A DNA stretch of 64,000 bases from Lomentospora prolificans (GCA_029532625.1 JARFXM010000003.1:496001-560000), one strand, 5' to 3'. Shown: positions 1 to 12,444, counted from the stretch's first letter. A program made the numbers and translations. The notes: generated by a model from the letters alone, not told the origin.

Positions 1-3000
1 ACAGGTGCTTGACCATTCGCTCCGTCAACCCCTACGCTCTTTAAACGGAGTTTGTGTTCATGGTTTAAGGCGTAGGTCTCATTTGGCTTGTGGTGGGTCG
101 AGGATGAGGTTAGGCGTCGACGGATTAAGTGAAAACTGCATCATGTCTTAAAAGTCTTACCGCGGCCGTTGCCATTTACCATTGTTACCGGCGCCCGGGG
201 AATCAACATTGGCAATAGAAGGGGGAAAGGGCGTAAAAATAACAAGAAGTGGGAAGGGAATGTGCAGTCAAAGGGCAGAAAAGATCTCTAGCTTTGGTGA
301 AAGAGAAGGGTTCAGACCAGACGCTTATGCGCATATCGTAACCATTTGCTGTCGCGGATGGTTCCTGAGTTTGTCTGCTTGCGTTCCAAAGCATGTGTGC
401 TTGGGCCAGGAAAGAGTACAGTTGTTTATACGCATAGGAGGTTGAGGCGAATGGGTATCGGAAGCGGGAGCAAGTGGTGAGACGGACGAGCATGTCGCAG
501 GGGAAGAACACGCACGAGAAGTAAGATAAATCCGTTGCTAGTAATACAAAGGACGTCTTAATAAGGTTTGCCGTCTTTGTCTTCGGAATGCGGAAGAGTT
601 GGATGCCCGTTCAAGTGTGTGGCTGCCTATCTCTAAATGCTATGTAGGAATCCGCCAACGCGGTTGCGGTTCCTGCTACGACATGTCTATGAGCCGCGTA
701 GGGGCGATGTCCGCCCGCTTGCAAGGTAGGTTTCACATGTAAAAATCATTTCGTTCCACAATGTGGGTGCTTCTTAGAAGCATCCGTGCTTCCCATAGCC
801 TTACTCTGTCCGAATGAGGCCGCAGCCCAGGTTGGGTCGGATATAGAGGTGGGACGGGTCGTGCGGACCCATGTGTTGGGCCAGCGGTGCATCTCCGGAA
901 GAAGAAAAGGAGAAAAGAGTTTAAAAGAAAAGACGGAGTGATCACGAAGTCTGCGTTCCGCGTATGCAAAGTGATGTAGGTCGTTCGCGGCTCAACGCAA
1001 TCCCGGGGACGGGATGAGTAAGACATGTCGGCCTGGTTGACCCGTCCACGTACCTATCGTTTAAGAAAGCTATGAGCAAGGCGATTCCATGTCCGAGGCT
1101 TGAGGGGGCGCTTGCTTGGAGGGGCGACATGGCACAGTGAGAGGAACGAGAGTGTTCCGTGCCGGATAAAAGTGGAGAATAGAAGAAGAGGGACAGAGAG
1201 AGAGAGAGAGAGAGATGATGATGATCAAAGGGTGTTTAGGAGGAATAAAATGTGCGACGTGGGAGAATTCAGGCTGTGTTTGTTGGACGTGGGATCTTCG
1301 TGGGATCTTCGGTCGGAGAGAAAGAGAAGATGGTGATCGCGAGGGTGAGATGCGGGACGTCGATTTGGGAAGTACGAGGCATCGATAAGTTGGAGGTGGG
1401 TTTTGAGGTCTACGTTGGATTATTTTGTTTGTGTTAGCCGTGTGTCTTTTCTGATTTAGAGCATTGTATTCCTTGAAAAGCTACTAGGCAGAGGCGCGAC
1501 TGAGGTTTGTAGGAAAAAGAGGTAACCGTTGCATCAGCAGAACCACTGTCGTCTACATCGCAAAGCCAGTCCTCTAGGCCACCAAAACGGTCACAAGAGC
1601 ACATTGACGAGTCATCAAAGATAGCAGCCGACACTGCATGAACCACGGCCGATCGGGCGGGTAACATTAAGCTCTCATCGCCGCTTCTCGGAGGTAGCCT
1701 TATTCTTAGTTGCAAGCGATAAGGGTTGAGCCCACCGTCAGTGATTTGCGGCTCGGATCATTCTCCTTGGACAGGAAATCAGCACCCCGCGTCAAGGGTC
1801 TAGGCGGCGAGCAACAAAAGAGACGGGTTGATTGAAACGACATTTAGCCTGCCAAAACCCGATTTTCCTAGGCATTCTTTCTGTCGGCCTTCCTACTTTA
1901 TAAAAATCCTTCGTGGCATGCATCCATCCCATCTGCCCCTTTGGGGAAAAGGAGGGAAAAAAGTCACCGGCGGAGAGTTCTTCGCGTTTCGAGACATTCA
2001 CCCCTCCAATACCGGTGCTAAGTCTGAACTTTAATCCCACCTCGGTGCATGCCAGTGACTAGTGAGTCCGGGTTAAAGTTTAAAGGGGGGTATTGGGACG
2101 GGATGCAAAGGGGATTCAAAGGGCGAGAAGGCATACCGCCAGAGAGGGTTCATTTCTTGTGCGTTTCACGATAACGTTTTGTGCCAATGAACCATGGGGC
2201 CGAGGACTCCAAGCGAAATCCATCACCGCGGGCCAGAGCACGTGGGGGGCCTAAAAGCAGCGGAACACAAGGCTCAGAGGCGACGCTCAAGAGTTTGAGA
2301 GAACACGAACAACGGGGGGATGAGCTTCTGGTGGCGTCTTCCCCTGTGGACGCTTCGACCGAGGTTGATCTCTGCCCAGAGCTAATTTGCAAACCTGTCA
2401 CAGATCCTTGTAGAAGAACGCTCTGTTTCCCCGATAGATGGTGGTATTCTGGACGCCCCAAGAGCCAGCGACACGCTAGCTGTTATGGACAGGAAGGCGA
2501 GTGCTACGCTGCTAAGCCTCGTGTTTGAACCCCGGCGCTGGCAGAAGGGCCCTGGGCGACTGAGCTTGCATGACGAAAAGTAAGATTAGGGTTGCTGTGG
2601 TCGAGAGCGAGGAACCATCTGTGCGGACCAGGACTATCCCAAATTCGTGAAATAAGTGCGTATTATCCGCCGGTCTAGGCCTTTTACAGGGGGCAAGCTT
2701 CGATTGCTGGCCGGATAACCACCGATTTTCGCAATAGAAGAAGGAGAATATGGCATGGTTATCTAGGTAGTTGACGGACTTGACGGGAGGGTGTCCCCTA
2801 GCTCGTGACGCGGACCCCGGCCAGTTTGGTGTAGAAAGAGAACCTAGTGCAATAAGCTTCAGGTATCCATCCATCCATTGATGGATATATCGGCAAAAAG
2901 CCCCTCGTCGAGGTTTCTGAGGATACGATTCCGCAAGAAGCAGGTTCGTCAGCAGTAAGCTGAAGGATTCTGAGGCCGAAGGGTGTGGCAACCGTCAACG

Positions 3001-4559
3001 CATGGGCGGCAGCGTTGCAGAGAGTAAGGCCCGGGAGCGAATCAGGTCTGGGGTCTGCGACAACTCGCCTGTGTCAGGAGCGTTTCGGGACATGCGCGGG
3101 CCGGGCAGGGGCGATTGAGCATGTCTTGGTCCGAAGTGGGGCATGGGGGTGCCTCACCTCGTGCCTGCACCACGTTCTCCCAGATGCCGGGCCTAGGAAG
3201 GTACGACCTGAACTGCCCATTTGGTGGGCATTACTGCTATGACTCAGCAGATGAAAAAGTACCGTCCTAACAATCCTCTGAGAACCCTGCGTGCTTTGTC
3301 TTCGTTAAGCTTTTCTTTCAACCTTGGACTCCAGCATCAAATCCAAAGATTCCGGCGACAAAAAGACTGGCCCAGGCCCCTTTGAACTGCACTGGTCCGG
3401 TCCTGGGCCCCCTTGTCACTTGACGCACGCCCCACCCCCATACCCCTAAGCCGAGTAGCCTGTTTTGAGTTGCAGCTCGTCCTTCAATCATTGATCCGTC
3501 CCAACTTTAAATCCATCTTCCACGCACGCATACGCAGCGAGGCCGGTAAGGAGCTGGGTTGATACCAAGACACCACATCTGATTGGCTCGGACCCCTGGC
3601 GCCAACTCGATCCGGTCGTGGAAGAGAGATATCAGAAGCCGGCGTTTTGGGCATTTCGCCATTTCTTACTGGTTTTGCCGTTTACAGTTGTGACGAGTTA
3701 AGCTTCCTACTTGTAGGCGACTTGCAGGAATAATCGAGAACGCCAAACGTGCAAACGCTGATTTAGCAGATGTGTTGTTTCTCGTATTCTTGACGGCGAA
3801 AGCTACCGTTCCTCGAAACAGGATGGAGTGTATTGTTGCAGTATTTGTCCTCTGCGCGCTCCTACTAGACCTGTTCTCCATCAGATCCTCGTGTGCTAGG
3901 CCTCCATCGAGATTCAGAATGTGACGTCCGCACCGACCCCTAGTCAAGAAACGAAACAAGTCAACCCTCAGCAAATGCTACGGCCCTGTCGCAATCGACA
4001 GCAAAAGCCTGCCATCTGAAGGTGAGATGCGCTTAACCTTTATTCGGTCGCGTCCACATTTTCCTAACTGTAATTCCCAGACACACCCCTCCCCCTTCCT
4101 GGACATGGGGACCCCCCTGTTCTTTAAGATAGATTCTCCCTCCTCTCTCATATAGAGGGTCGCTGGCAGTTGAGGCTCAACGGCGTACCGAGTACTTCAA
4201 ACCCCCTTCTCCTGGCGGTTCCTGGCTCCCTCATCTTATGCGGCTCGGGTACCAAGCCAAGCTCCGCTTCCCTGTCCCGAAAACCCTCCCTCCCTCCAAC
4301 CTCGTCCCCTGACAAAATTCCTCGACGCTTAGGTGTGTGCGTCGCATGGAGCATCTCCGTTGGAACCGGCCACGGAATGACGACTTGCCGTAACAGCGCC
4401 AACCAGTGATTCCTCGTCTCTACACGCTAATCCCAGCCCTCTAACAGAGACCGACGACCCCTTGTATCCTTGAATTGCTGTATCTGGTTTAAGCCGTCCC
4501 GGTTTCTTGGCAATCCGGATCGTTAATCCCCTTGCACTCCCTTGTCCATAATTTCGTTT
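1..4559. other. gene-poor upstream region
   Basis: I see no supportable gene here. All open frames are short (160 codons or fewer), overlap each other on both strands and lack domain-like sequence. The only structures I can name are a GA/ATG microsatellite near 1200 and a small inverted repeat around 2865-2890 (TATCCATC against GATGGATA). C-rich stretches at 4085-4120 contain CCCCT words, which could be stress-response elements of the downstream gene, but this is only a motif match. Confidence 0.6.
1195..1225. repeat. GA / ATG microsatellite
   Basis: An uninterrupted AG dinucleotide run (1195-1214) passes directly into about three and a half ATG trinucleotide copies (1215-1225). It lies in non-coding DNA. 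Confidence 0.9.
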
Positions 4560-5008
4560 CCCATGCCGAACTTGGCTTTGCGCGCTGGCGTTTGACCGTT
4601 TTCTCGATTCCTTTTTCTTCTCCTCTTCCCCCCATCCTCTCTTCTTCTCATGGTTTTGGTTTCTTACTCTTTCCCCATCCACGTTTCTCTCTTTTCCCAC
4701 TCGTTGCTGTTTGTTCCATACCAAAAGCGCTGGTCTGCTTTCCCTGGGATCACGTCTTTTTGTACCTATTCCCATCCACTCTCATTTCTCATTCTTTTCT
4801 TAGAGCACAGCAACCCTAGAGGTCTTGTCTTAATCTATTCTTCTCTGTTAATTCTTTTTCTCACGTTTCCTCCAAACCCAAAAAATCAAAAACTCCAAAC
4901 GGTCAAATTCCATAGTCCCAGGCGGCTGGATTTGCTCATCTTCGATTCGATACCTTCGCCCCGATAAGACTTTCTTCCGAGAAATCAAACCCACCCATAT
5001 CACACAAG
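4560..5008 (+). promoter_or_regulatory. CT-rich promoter/leader of the Rds1-like gene
   Basis: This stretch is dominated by CTT/TCC pyrimidine tracts on the plus strand, especially 4610-4700 and 4780-4870. It shifts to a CCAAAC/ATCACAC-type context immediately before the ATG at 5009. Pyrimidine tracts of this kind are common just upstream of start codons in highly expressed filamentous-fungal genes. No clear TATA box lies close to the start; TCATATAGAGG near 4150 is the nearest candidate and would imply a long leader. The extent given is an estimate. Confidence 0.5.
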
Positions 5009-6013
5009 ATGAAGGCTTCCGTCATTGCGTGCTTGGTCGCTGCGGCCTCCGCCTTCCCCATGGGCAACATGAAGCGTCAGGCCAACCCTGAGGCCGCCGC
5101 CGGCTTGACCGATCTTGATATCCTCAACTTGTAAGTTTGCCAGGCAGAGGCATTTTGGAAGATGGGTGGTGACGCGGGAAGAGCGAAGAAGGGCATAGTT
5201 TTGCTAATACAAAGTGTTTCCAGTGCCCTCACTCTTGAGTGGCTCGAGGCTACCTTCTACCAGCAGGGTATTGCCCAGCTCGGCGCCGACGCTTTCCGTG
5301 CCATCGGCCTCAGCGATCAGCAGGTTCAGGCCCTCGTCGAGGTTGGAGCGACCGAGTTTTCCCACGCTTCGTTCCTCCAGGGCGCCATCGCCCAGGCTGG
5401 TGCCAGCCCCGTCCAGCCCTGCCAGTACCAGTTCCCCTTCACCGACGCTGCCAGCATGATCCAGCTCGCCGCCATTCTCGAGAACGTCGGTGTTGGTGCT
5501 TACCTCGGCGCCGCCCAGCTCGTCGCCGATGCGGGTATTCTCACTGCTGCCGGTTCCATTCTCACTGTGGAGGCGCGCCACCAGACCCTCACCAGGACGA
5601 TCCAGGCTCAGGTTCCCGTTCCCCAGGCCTTTGACGCTCCTCTTACACCCCGTATGGCCGCCTCGCTCGCGATTCCCTTCATCGTCTCTTGTCCCGAGGG
5701 CTCCAACCTTGCCATCCAGCCCTTCCCCACTCTTACCCAGGTGCAGCCCGCGGCCGGCCAGCCCGTCGCCATCAACTCGCAGATGGTCTTCCAGGCCGAC
5801 ACTCTCGGTCAGTCGACTCACTGCGCTTTCCTTTCCGGTGGTCTTCAGCCGAACGGTGTCGCCTTTGCCGAGCTCGACACTGCTGGTGCCTGTATCGTGC
5901 CCCAGAACCTCGGTGGCATTACCTACGTCGCCCTCGTCAACAACGCGCCCCTCGACGGCACCGTTGCCGAAGAGAGCATCATGGCCGGTCCCGTCGCCAT
6001 CGTTGTCTCTTAA
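5009..6013 (+). CDS. secreted Rds1-like ferritin-fold protein
   Basis: Two exons, 5009-5130 and 5224-6013, are joined by a GTAAGT...CAG intron with a GCTAATAC branch site. The product is 303 aa. Residues 1-15 form a signal peptide (MKASVIACLVAAASA), followed by a Lys-Arg dibasic site at 22-23 that could be a Kex2 cut. The rest matches the ferritin-like family that includes fission yeast stress protein Rds1. Acidic residues sit at E46 and E49, and two ExxH motifs (E85/H88 and E157/H160) are placed like the di-iron ligands of ferritin-like four-helix bundles. Only four cysteines are visible after the signal peptide region. Codon use is strongly C-ending, suggesting high expression. Enzymatic activity is unknown for this family; a role in stress or at the cell surface is inferred. 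The start is fixed by the signal peptide in exon 1. The open minus-strand frame over the same region is a shadow. Confidence 0.88.
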
Positions 6014-6398
6014 GCGGAGAGCCATGCTATGAGAGGGGAAAAGAGGATGTGTTTTCTATTCTTGCAGAACTTTTCAAATCTATATTTTTCATGAGGGAAA
6101 GCATTTCAACGCGCCGGCAAACTGAAGAAGGGAGATGCTCCTTTTTACGAGGGCGACAGTGAGAACTCTAGGGATGAATATAGAGGAAAAGGGGAGGGAA
6201 AGGGTAAGGTGGGGGTACTTATTTTATAGAGAATACCCAAAACTCTATTGCCCCATTATCTCCTTGTTCCTCCCTTTTTTCTTTCCTTTTTCTAATGTTC
6301 TTTATTACTTTTTACACGACCTAGTTGTCCTCCCTAGTGTTGAAGGTGATTGGATCTTAATACAGCAGAGAGACAAACCAGGGAGGAAACGGTAGCTC

Positions 6399-6445
6399 TG
6401 TGTGTGTGTGTGTGAGCGAGAGAGAGAGAGGGGGAGAGAGAGAGA
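6399..6445. repeat. TG then GA microsatellite
   Basis: A TG run (6399-6414) is followed by a GA run interrupted by GGGG (6417-6445). It is non-coding and lies in the convergent 3' flank. Confidence 0.9.
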
Positions 6446-7152
6446 TAGACAGCTATTTTGGGGAAGAGATGAAGTGGATGGGAAATACCAAGGTACATTT
6501 TCTTTTCTTGTGGAAATCTATTTCTTGACATCTTTGAGACATTTTTGACTTTGTGTGAAATCCTATTGTTATCGATAATTGAACTTGGCTGTTCTAGAAG
6601 TGTACATGTGTCCAGTTTGGCTAAGGTTAAGAACCTTCCAAGATCCGGTCGTGTAAGAGCGAGCGAAGGGACTTGAAACGCGCGAACTAAGCTTAATTCT
6701 ACGAACCGAGACGACGGGACTCGGAGACATCAAGACAGATCTTGGGCTCGAAGACAAGAATGGATGTTAGACCATCGTCTAGGCCTTCCCCTCGTATTCT
6801 CCCCTTCCCTCTCGACAAGCAAGAGAACAAGCACATACAACAGAACCTCGCCTTCCACCTCCTCGACCATCTTTCACCCAAGCCAACGCACCATGTACCT
6901 ACCCTTCCATATACATCAACTGCTATCCCACGCTTAAACCAAGCCGAGCCGCAATCCTAACTTGATCAGCAAGCCATGATACCTCCCTCACCATACCGAT
7001 CGGCAATGCGGGCCCCTGCGCAGCCCAAAGAAAAAAAAATAAAGTAAAATAAAAGGCGCCTCTTTTTATCCCGTTGGAGCCGAGGTGTCGGGGGCCTTTC
7101 CTTTCTCGCAGCGTGCACGTTTCGGGTTGTCAGCGGTCCGTTTGGTACGTAT

Positions 7153-7190
7153 CTTTTTTTTTTTCCCTTCCTTTCTTTCTTTCTTTCTTG
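7153..7190. repeat. T-run and CTTT tetranucleotide repeat
   Basis: An eleven-T stretch leads into several TTTC copies. It is non-coding, about 260 bases beyond the dioxygenase stop codon. Confidence 0.85.
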
Positions 7191-7451
7191 TTCACGTTTC
7201 TAGGCAAGTTGGGGATATGATATTTGATGCTGTGAGAGGGTTGTAAGCGATTGGGTGGATTGAGGGTGGGGATGCATCAATAGATGCGTTTCTGTGTTTC
7301 TTGTTCCCTTGGCCGAGACTTGGTTTTCTATGCGGTTTGGACATGGGAATGCGGTCGAGAGCTTGCTAGCTGCCGAGATACCCGTTGGACAGAGTTATTG
7401 ATTCGTAAGCTCTGCGCATTAGCTACGAGTGTCGTTCGGAAACTAGCATTC

Positions 7452-8926
7452 TTATTCTAACCTTGTTTCTTCTTCTTCTTTTTCCTTATACAGGTCTAGG
7501 TAACTGGCCCTCAGCCTCATCTGCAGGTGCTCGTCTGCAGTAACAACCTTTGCCCCCTCCGTACTTGGCCCCTTACTATCACCGACCCTCCTCTTCACAA
7601 CCTCGCTCGGCACGGCCTCCAACTTGGCCGTCCCCACAGGATGAACGAAAAAGGCAATAGAGTACCTATCTCCGTCGTACCCTTCGCCCTCGGGCACGCC
7701 TATCAGATCCTTTGCGTCCCGTGATGACGGGAGAGCTACGCGGTGGACGGTGCTTCTCAGGAGGCCGTTGGTCCAGTAGGACAGCAGGTCGCCTATGTTC
7801 ACGAGGATGGGGGGCGCGGCGTCGGAGGCTGTGGAGGGAGGCTGAACGGGCACGGGGAGCCAGGTGGAATGAGGCGAGAGAACTTGCAGGCCTGCTTGTT
7901 TGGGAAGGCGGAAGAGGAGCTGAGGCTGCGTTTAGGTGGGCAAGTAATATAAGGGATGAACGATAAGGTGGAGACGTACCGTTACGCTTCCGTAGTCTGA
8001 ATGGGCTCCTGCGCGGATAGAGTCGTCGGACGAGACATCCACGCCATTGAGGGAAGGATAGTGCAGGAAGCGGAGAGTTGTTCCCGAGGGCCCCTTTTCT
8101 TTTTGGTGGGCCGAAGAGAAGAAGTCGGGTGGGTCGACCTGGTTGCGGTTTGCGGTCAGCATGGACAAGGCGTTTCCTTTTCTTTTTCTTTTTCTTTGTG
8201 GTTTGCCCAGTGAGGAGCTGAGGACCGGAGCGGAGCGTACTTTGAGGCCTACGCCGAGGAGATACAAGATACGCTTCGCGAGGGCGTGGCAGCTCTCTGC
8301 GAACTTGCATATCTCGTCCTCGTGAGGGACGAGCGTGCTTGGAAGGACTTGCTGTGCCTTGCCGCCCACGAACTCGCCAAAATTGAAGGCTCTGTAATAC
8401 AGTCAGGGCATCTGTACGGAACGTCCCAGCTCATATAGGTAGATTGATCACTGCAGGACTCAACTCTTTGAAGTCTCCAGCCTGATATCCCGCGTTAGCA
8501 TGAGAGAGTATTTGGAATATGAGGCAAGGGCATACCTTGTGCGTCTTGGGATCCAACGTCTCGGTCCTGATCCCGCTCCAACCCCTATTATTCTTGAGAA
8601 TCCGACACTTTTCTCTCTCCTCGATGGGAGTCTCGAGGAACAACTCCCGAGACTACCGAGCCCATCGTTAGCACCGCTATTACAATCCAGCCGATCTATT
8701 ATTCAACAATAGCACAAAGGCGCAAGGCACACCAAGAAACAAGACTCACAATCTCAAAAGCCCTCGCTACGGACTCGGTGGAAACATCAACCCCTTCGCT
8801 CCGAATATATATAAACCCATGCTCGATCGCGGCGTCACATAGCTCCTTCGCGATCTCCCCTTCAGACTTCCCCGCTGCGGCAAGGTCGATGACGGGGATG
8901 GGCGCCGTCTCTGTAGCTGTTGTCAT
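7452..8926 (-). CDS. 2-oxoglutarate/Fe(II)-dependent dioxygenase (isopenicillin N synthase-like)
   Basis: Six exons: 8926-8750, 8652-8536, 8481-8465, 8391-8241, 8138-7980 and 7919-7452, giving 362 aa. Every intron has GT and AG ends, and phases agree. The third exon is only 17 nt, but it supplies the conserved stretch AGDFKE before the next exon's AFNFGEF. The N-terminus (PIPVIDLA) and NNRGW segment match the DIOX_N domain. The catalytic 2OG-FeII_Oxy domain carries the iron triad H200-x-D202 and H266, plus the 2-oxoglutarate-binding R292-x-S294. All required residues are therefore present, and the enzyme should be active. Family members hydroxylate, desaturate or cyclise small molecules, or act on gibberellin-like and flavonoid-like substrates; the substrate here cannot be predicted. 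No backbone synthase or other cluster gene is adjacent. Confidence 0.87.
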
Positions 8927-9840
8927 TGTCTTGGATATTCTTTGGTAAAAGTTGTTCTTTTTTTCTTTTCTTCTTCGATATTGTCCCAAAAAATTGGAAT
9001 CAAATATGAAATGTGACTAGATTAGACCGAGTCAAGGCTGCAGAGTCGGAAGTGATGCGGTTGATGGATGAACAAGGTTTTGAGCTTATCTTGGTGCCGC
9101 GGGTAATCGTGGGTGTAGCGGGGCGCGGGGGAGCGGGCAGCCACGCCTGGCGCATCAATTGATCTTGACTTAACTGGGCGCGATCTACATCAGGTATCGC
9201 CAACTCCATTTTACTCCATTCGACACTATGATCGTATTAGTAGCGCCACGTTGTTCTCCAGTCCATACGACGGGTAAACAGCACCATACACCCAGGAACA
9301 GGCCAGTGGCGCCTGGTACACATAGCCCTCGTAGCGTCCACTCTTGGATCAAGGACGGTGGCTTCCTCGTTCACATTTAACAGCCACAAACAAAGATAAT
9401 CAAGACATTGATTCATCGCCAACAGACTCGCCTAACCTCCCCGCCCAACACAGCTCCTCTCCTTACCCCGTTTCTTCCCAAATGTGATACCTGCTTGTAG
9501 TTCCCGAATCTGCTATCCATCCTCTGGTCCACCTCTGAGCCAGGACCCTCGTCTAAGGCTAGCGTATCTCAATGGCCTCTCGGGCCTGACGACGGCACCG
9601 CACCCATCATCGCCTCCGTGTTCATTTCCTGTTTCCAGAGACACAACTGATGATAACCTTCGACGCCGTCGCTTTTTATTTTGTTGACGTATCCGCAAAT
9701 ACAATGCGGGGAAACCCGCTAGCTCATTCACCATGTGAACTAATAACCTCTATCCCCCTCTGATCCCATCCTTTAAGATACGATACCTCTGTAAAACTCA
9801 ATGTCTTATCGCGCTTGCCATACTAAAAATACCTTTTGCT
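8927..9840. other. intergenic: dioxygenase promoter and MKT1 3' flank
   Basis: About 0.9 kb between two minus-strand genes. The dioxygenase promoter should lie just above 8926. Short frames on both strands look like chance. Nothing else is recognisable. Confidence 0.5.
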
Positions 9841-12444
9841 TTAGAAAGGTCGAGCTGCCAGGTACTCGGCGGCATTCTCCCACACAAGCTTGTCGGCAGC
9901 GGGAATCTCCTTGTCTAGCGTGCCCACGCCCAATGATAGCGCATTGACGAAGCCGTAACAGATCCTCATGTCCTCGACGAAGTGCGTGGCGAAGGGAACA
10001 TACGTCTGGGGAAACTCGGCGATGCGGGTGGCCCGACGTTCTTTCGAGTCATTGACATTGTCATCGTCAAGGAAGGTCTTAACCGCGATGCCGAGGGCAA
10101 TATCGGGATCCGTTAGGAAGGGAAGGCTGCATGGCATGTTAGTTCCCAAAACACTTGGCTTACGACGCAATATGCCAAACGTACCTCTGGCTGATCTCGA
10201 GCAAGTCGTCGCGGTCTCGCTTCGACTGGCCATAGACGAACATTGACGCGACAATCGCCTCGACGAGATCCCGGTTCGCTTCACGTACCGCAGCCGAAAG
10301 CGAGCGGAACGCAAGCAAGTTCTTGTTGAGTGGACCGGTATAACCGTTTGTCTGGTGGCGAAGCTTCAACAGGGTCGCGCACCGACTGATGAGCAAGAGG
10401 CTCGTCTTGTCGTCCTCCGACCCCTTAAGAGGGAGGCCATGAAGCTCCTCGTGCTTGTTTTTGCCGTTCAGGAGATCGTAGCGGATGAGTTCGAAGGCCA
10501 TCAGGACAGCCTCGGCCAGCGATGCGTTGTCGCCGAGTTCCTTTTCCGTTTCTCTGATGGCAAAGAGGGAGCTCGCCAGTGCCGTACCCCACCTAGTCCA
10601 AGTGTGTTCGTCGTCGACGTAGCCTCTGAGGTGAAGGAAGCGCCAGACAGCGACTGAGGCGAGAGTCCTCTTATCATCTAGACCCCTGATAAACTTTTCC
10701 TTGTTGAACGTTTGTTTCACAAAGTCTGGCGTCGCCAACGAGAGAACCTCAAACATGATCAGCGCCGTCGACTGGGCTGGGGCCGGAAACTTCTCAATCT
10801 CTTCAGGCTTTGCGAACCACGTGTTTGCGACTTGCAAAGGCGAAGGCTGAATGGACCGGAAGTTGGTCTTGTAAGAGAACTTGTCGTCATACCAGACCTT
10901 CATCGTGATCTCCTTGTGCTGTATACCGCGGTATAGCCTGGGGATAACGAGGGCGAGCGCCTGCTCTCGAATGGGCGTGAGCTGGCTGCTGACGAGCTTC
11001 CGGTACTCCGGGGACGAAACGCCGTCCAGGGTAGGGAGCACAACGATCTGGCTGTGTGCTATCCAGCTACAAAACCGTGGGCTGATGAGTCCCTTGTTGA
11101 CGTAATGGAAGAGTTCTGCGGGAATCTGGAGGCCCAGGTACTCGTGATTGTCCCCTGTGAGGTGCTCGTAGTCGTTGACCTTGATCTCACCACTCTCAGC
11201 AATGTATATGTAGTGGTTGACGGCCATCCTTGATTTTTGGTACTTGTCGAGCCAGTCCTTGTCCCTGACCTGAAGGATATCGTTGAACGAGGCGCAGGCG
11301 TTGGCAACAGCCTTATCCGCCGTCCGTAAGATATTAATGGCGTCAAGGATAATATGGGGCTGGCGTGTTGTGATCGCGGGGTCTTGGAGAGGGGGGAACG
11401 CCGTAAGGAAAGGGGTACCCGACATGAGCAGGGCGTCGATGAACATGGCCTCGGTAACGTTGAGTGTCTTGATGAGACCCTTCTTAGAAATAGCCGTGAC
11501 TTCTTTCTTCTTCCAGTCGATTGATTTGATAACACAGTCATGAATTGGGTAGAGCAGGAGCTCGTTCGAGCCCATAATACCACCGACTTGGTCGGAATCG
11601 ATCGTCTCGAAATAAGCAATCTATTGCAACTGGGTCAACTCCTCTTCTGGAAAGATATAGAGGTGATGGGACAATTTGGAAAAGGGTCTCCGGACCTGAG
11701 CAGCAGCATTGAATGGAGCTACGAGGAAGTGGTACTCCTTCTCGTTCAGGAGCCTCATCAGAAGTGGGTAGAGCGATTGGACACGGAAAGCCCCTATACG
11801 CCAAATATTCAGGTTAGCATATCCGTCTCCCGAGGTAAGTCGCAGAAGCACATCATACCCGCGTTACTTCCGAAGGCGTTGACAGCGTCTTCCGCCCTAC
11901 TGGCAAAATACTGCTCCCACGCCTCGTCTGTTTTGGCGTTCGCCATTCGGCCGCGCTTAACGGCCACCTCGGCCTGACCCACCATGCTCTGGCCATCGAA
12001 GATGAAGAAGGGGACAACATCATTCTCTTTGAACTTGTCAAGGTCGTGGGTCAGGTGCGCTTCGATGCCAGTCAGGCCGCCAAGGGCGGGGAGGAGGGGT
12101 TCATGATAGGGGGGGTTGTCGAGGAAGAGCTGTAGGTAGTAGGTCGCACTAATTGCGATTGAGCAACCGCTTATGGTATCGAGGCCATGAGTCCTATACA
12201 TTCCAGGCTACTGTTAGCTTCGAACGGCCAATTGGCTTGCTTCGAGGGATAGACGGGCTCGGTTGGATCACACGACACGTACGTAGCCTGGGTTGAGATC
12301 CAGTTGTCTTCAACGAGAGCTGACGAGCGAGGTTCTGTTAGTGTCGAACATATTGATCGATACATTTTGATGTTCCGAATCGCCCCGGAAAACTGAAGGT
12401 GGGCGCCTTGGAACGAACGGTGATTGCTATAACTCACTGGGCAT
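9841..12444 (-). CDS. MKT1: Mkt1-like post-transcriptional regulator (XPG-N fold plus MKT1 domains)
   Basis: Six exons: 12444-12438, 12334-12283, 12193-11859, 11793-11696, 11620-10185 and 10126-9841, giving 737 aa, typical for the fungal family. The first exon is only ATGCCCA (7 nt), so the extreme N-terminus is the least certain part. Residues of about 10-240 form the XPG N/I nuclease-like fold (ATYYLQLFLD; FFIFDGQSM; then IMGSNELLLYP). The remainder matches the MKT1 N- and C-terminal domains, ending in VWENAAEYLAARPF. In yeast, Mkt1 binds Pbp1 and promotes translation of specific mRNAs such as HO and mitochondrial-protein transcripts; it is not a known active nuclease. The acidic residue usually found just before the ATYYL-type motif is Ser here. 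Most introns show a GCTAAC-type branch site. The intron at 11695 has a weaker GTCCGG donor but is required to restore frame. Confidence 0.88.

Larger units (their letters stand above)
6014..7451. other. convergent intergenic region with simple repeats
   Basis: This is the 3' flank of the Rds1-like gene (+) and of the dioxygenase gene (-). It contains TG/GA microsatellites and CTTT runs but no supportable gene. No strong poly(A) signal stands out. Confidence 0.55.

Noticed and set aside
5204..6025. 273-codon open frame on the minus strand
   Set aside because: It lies opposite the Rds1-like exon 2. Its Gly/Leu/Glu-rich composition is the complement of a C-ending coding strand.
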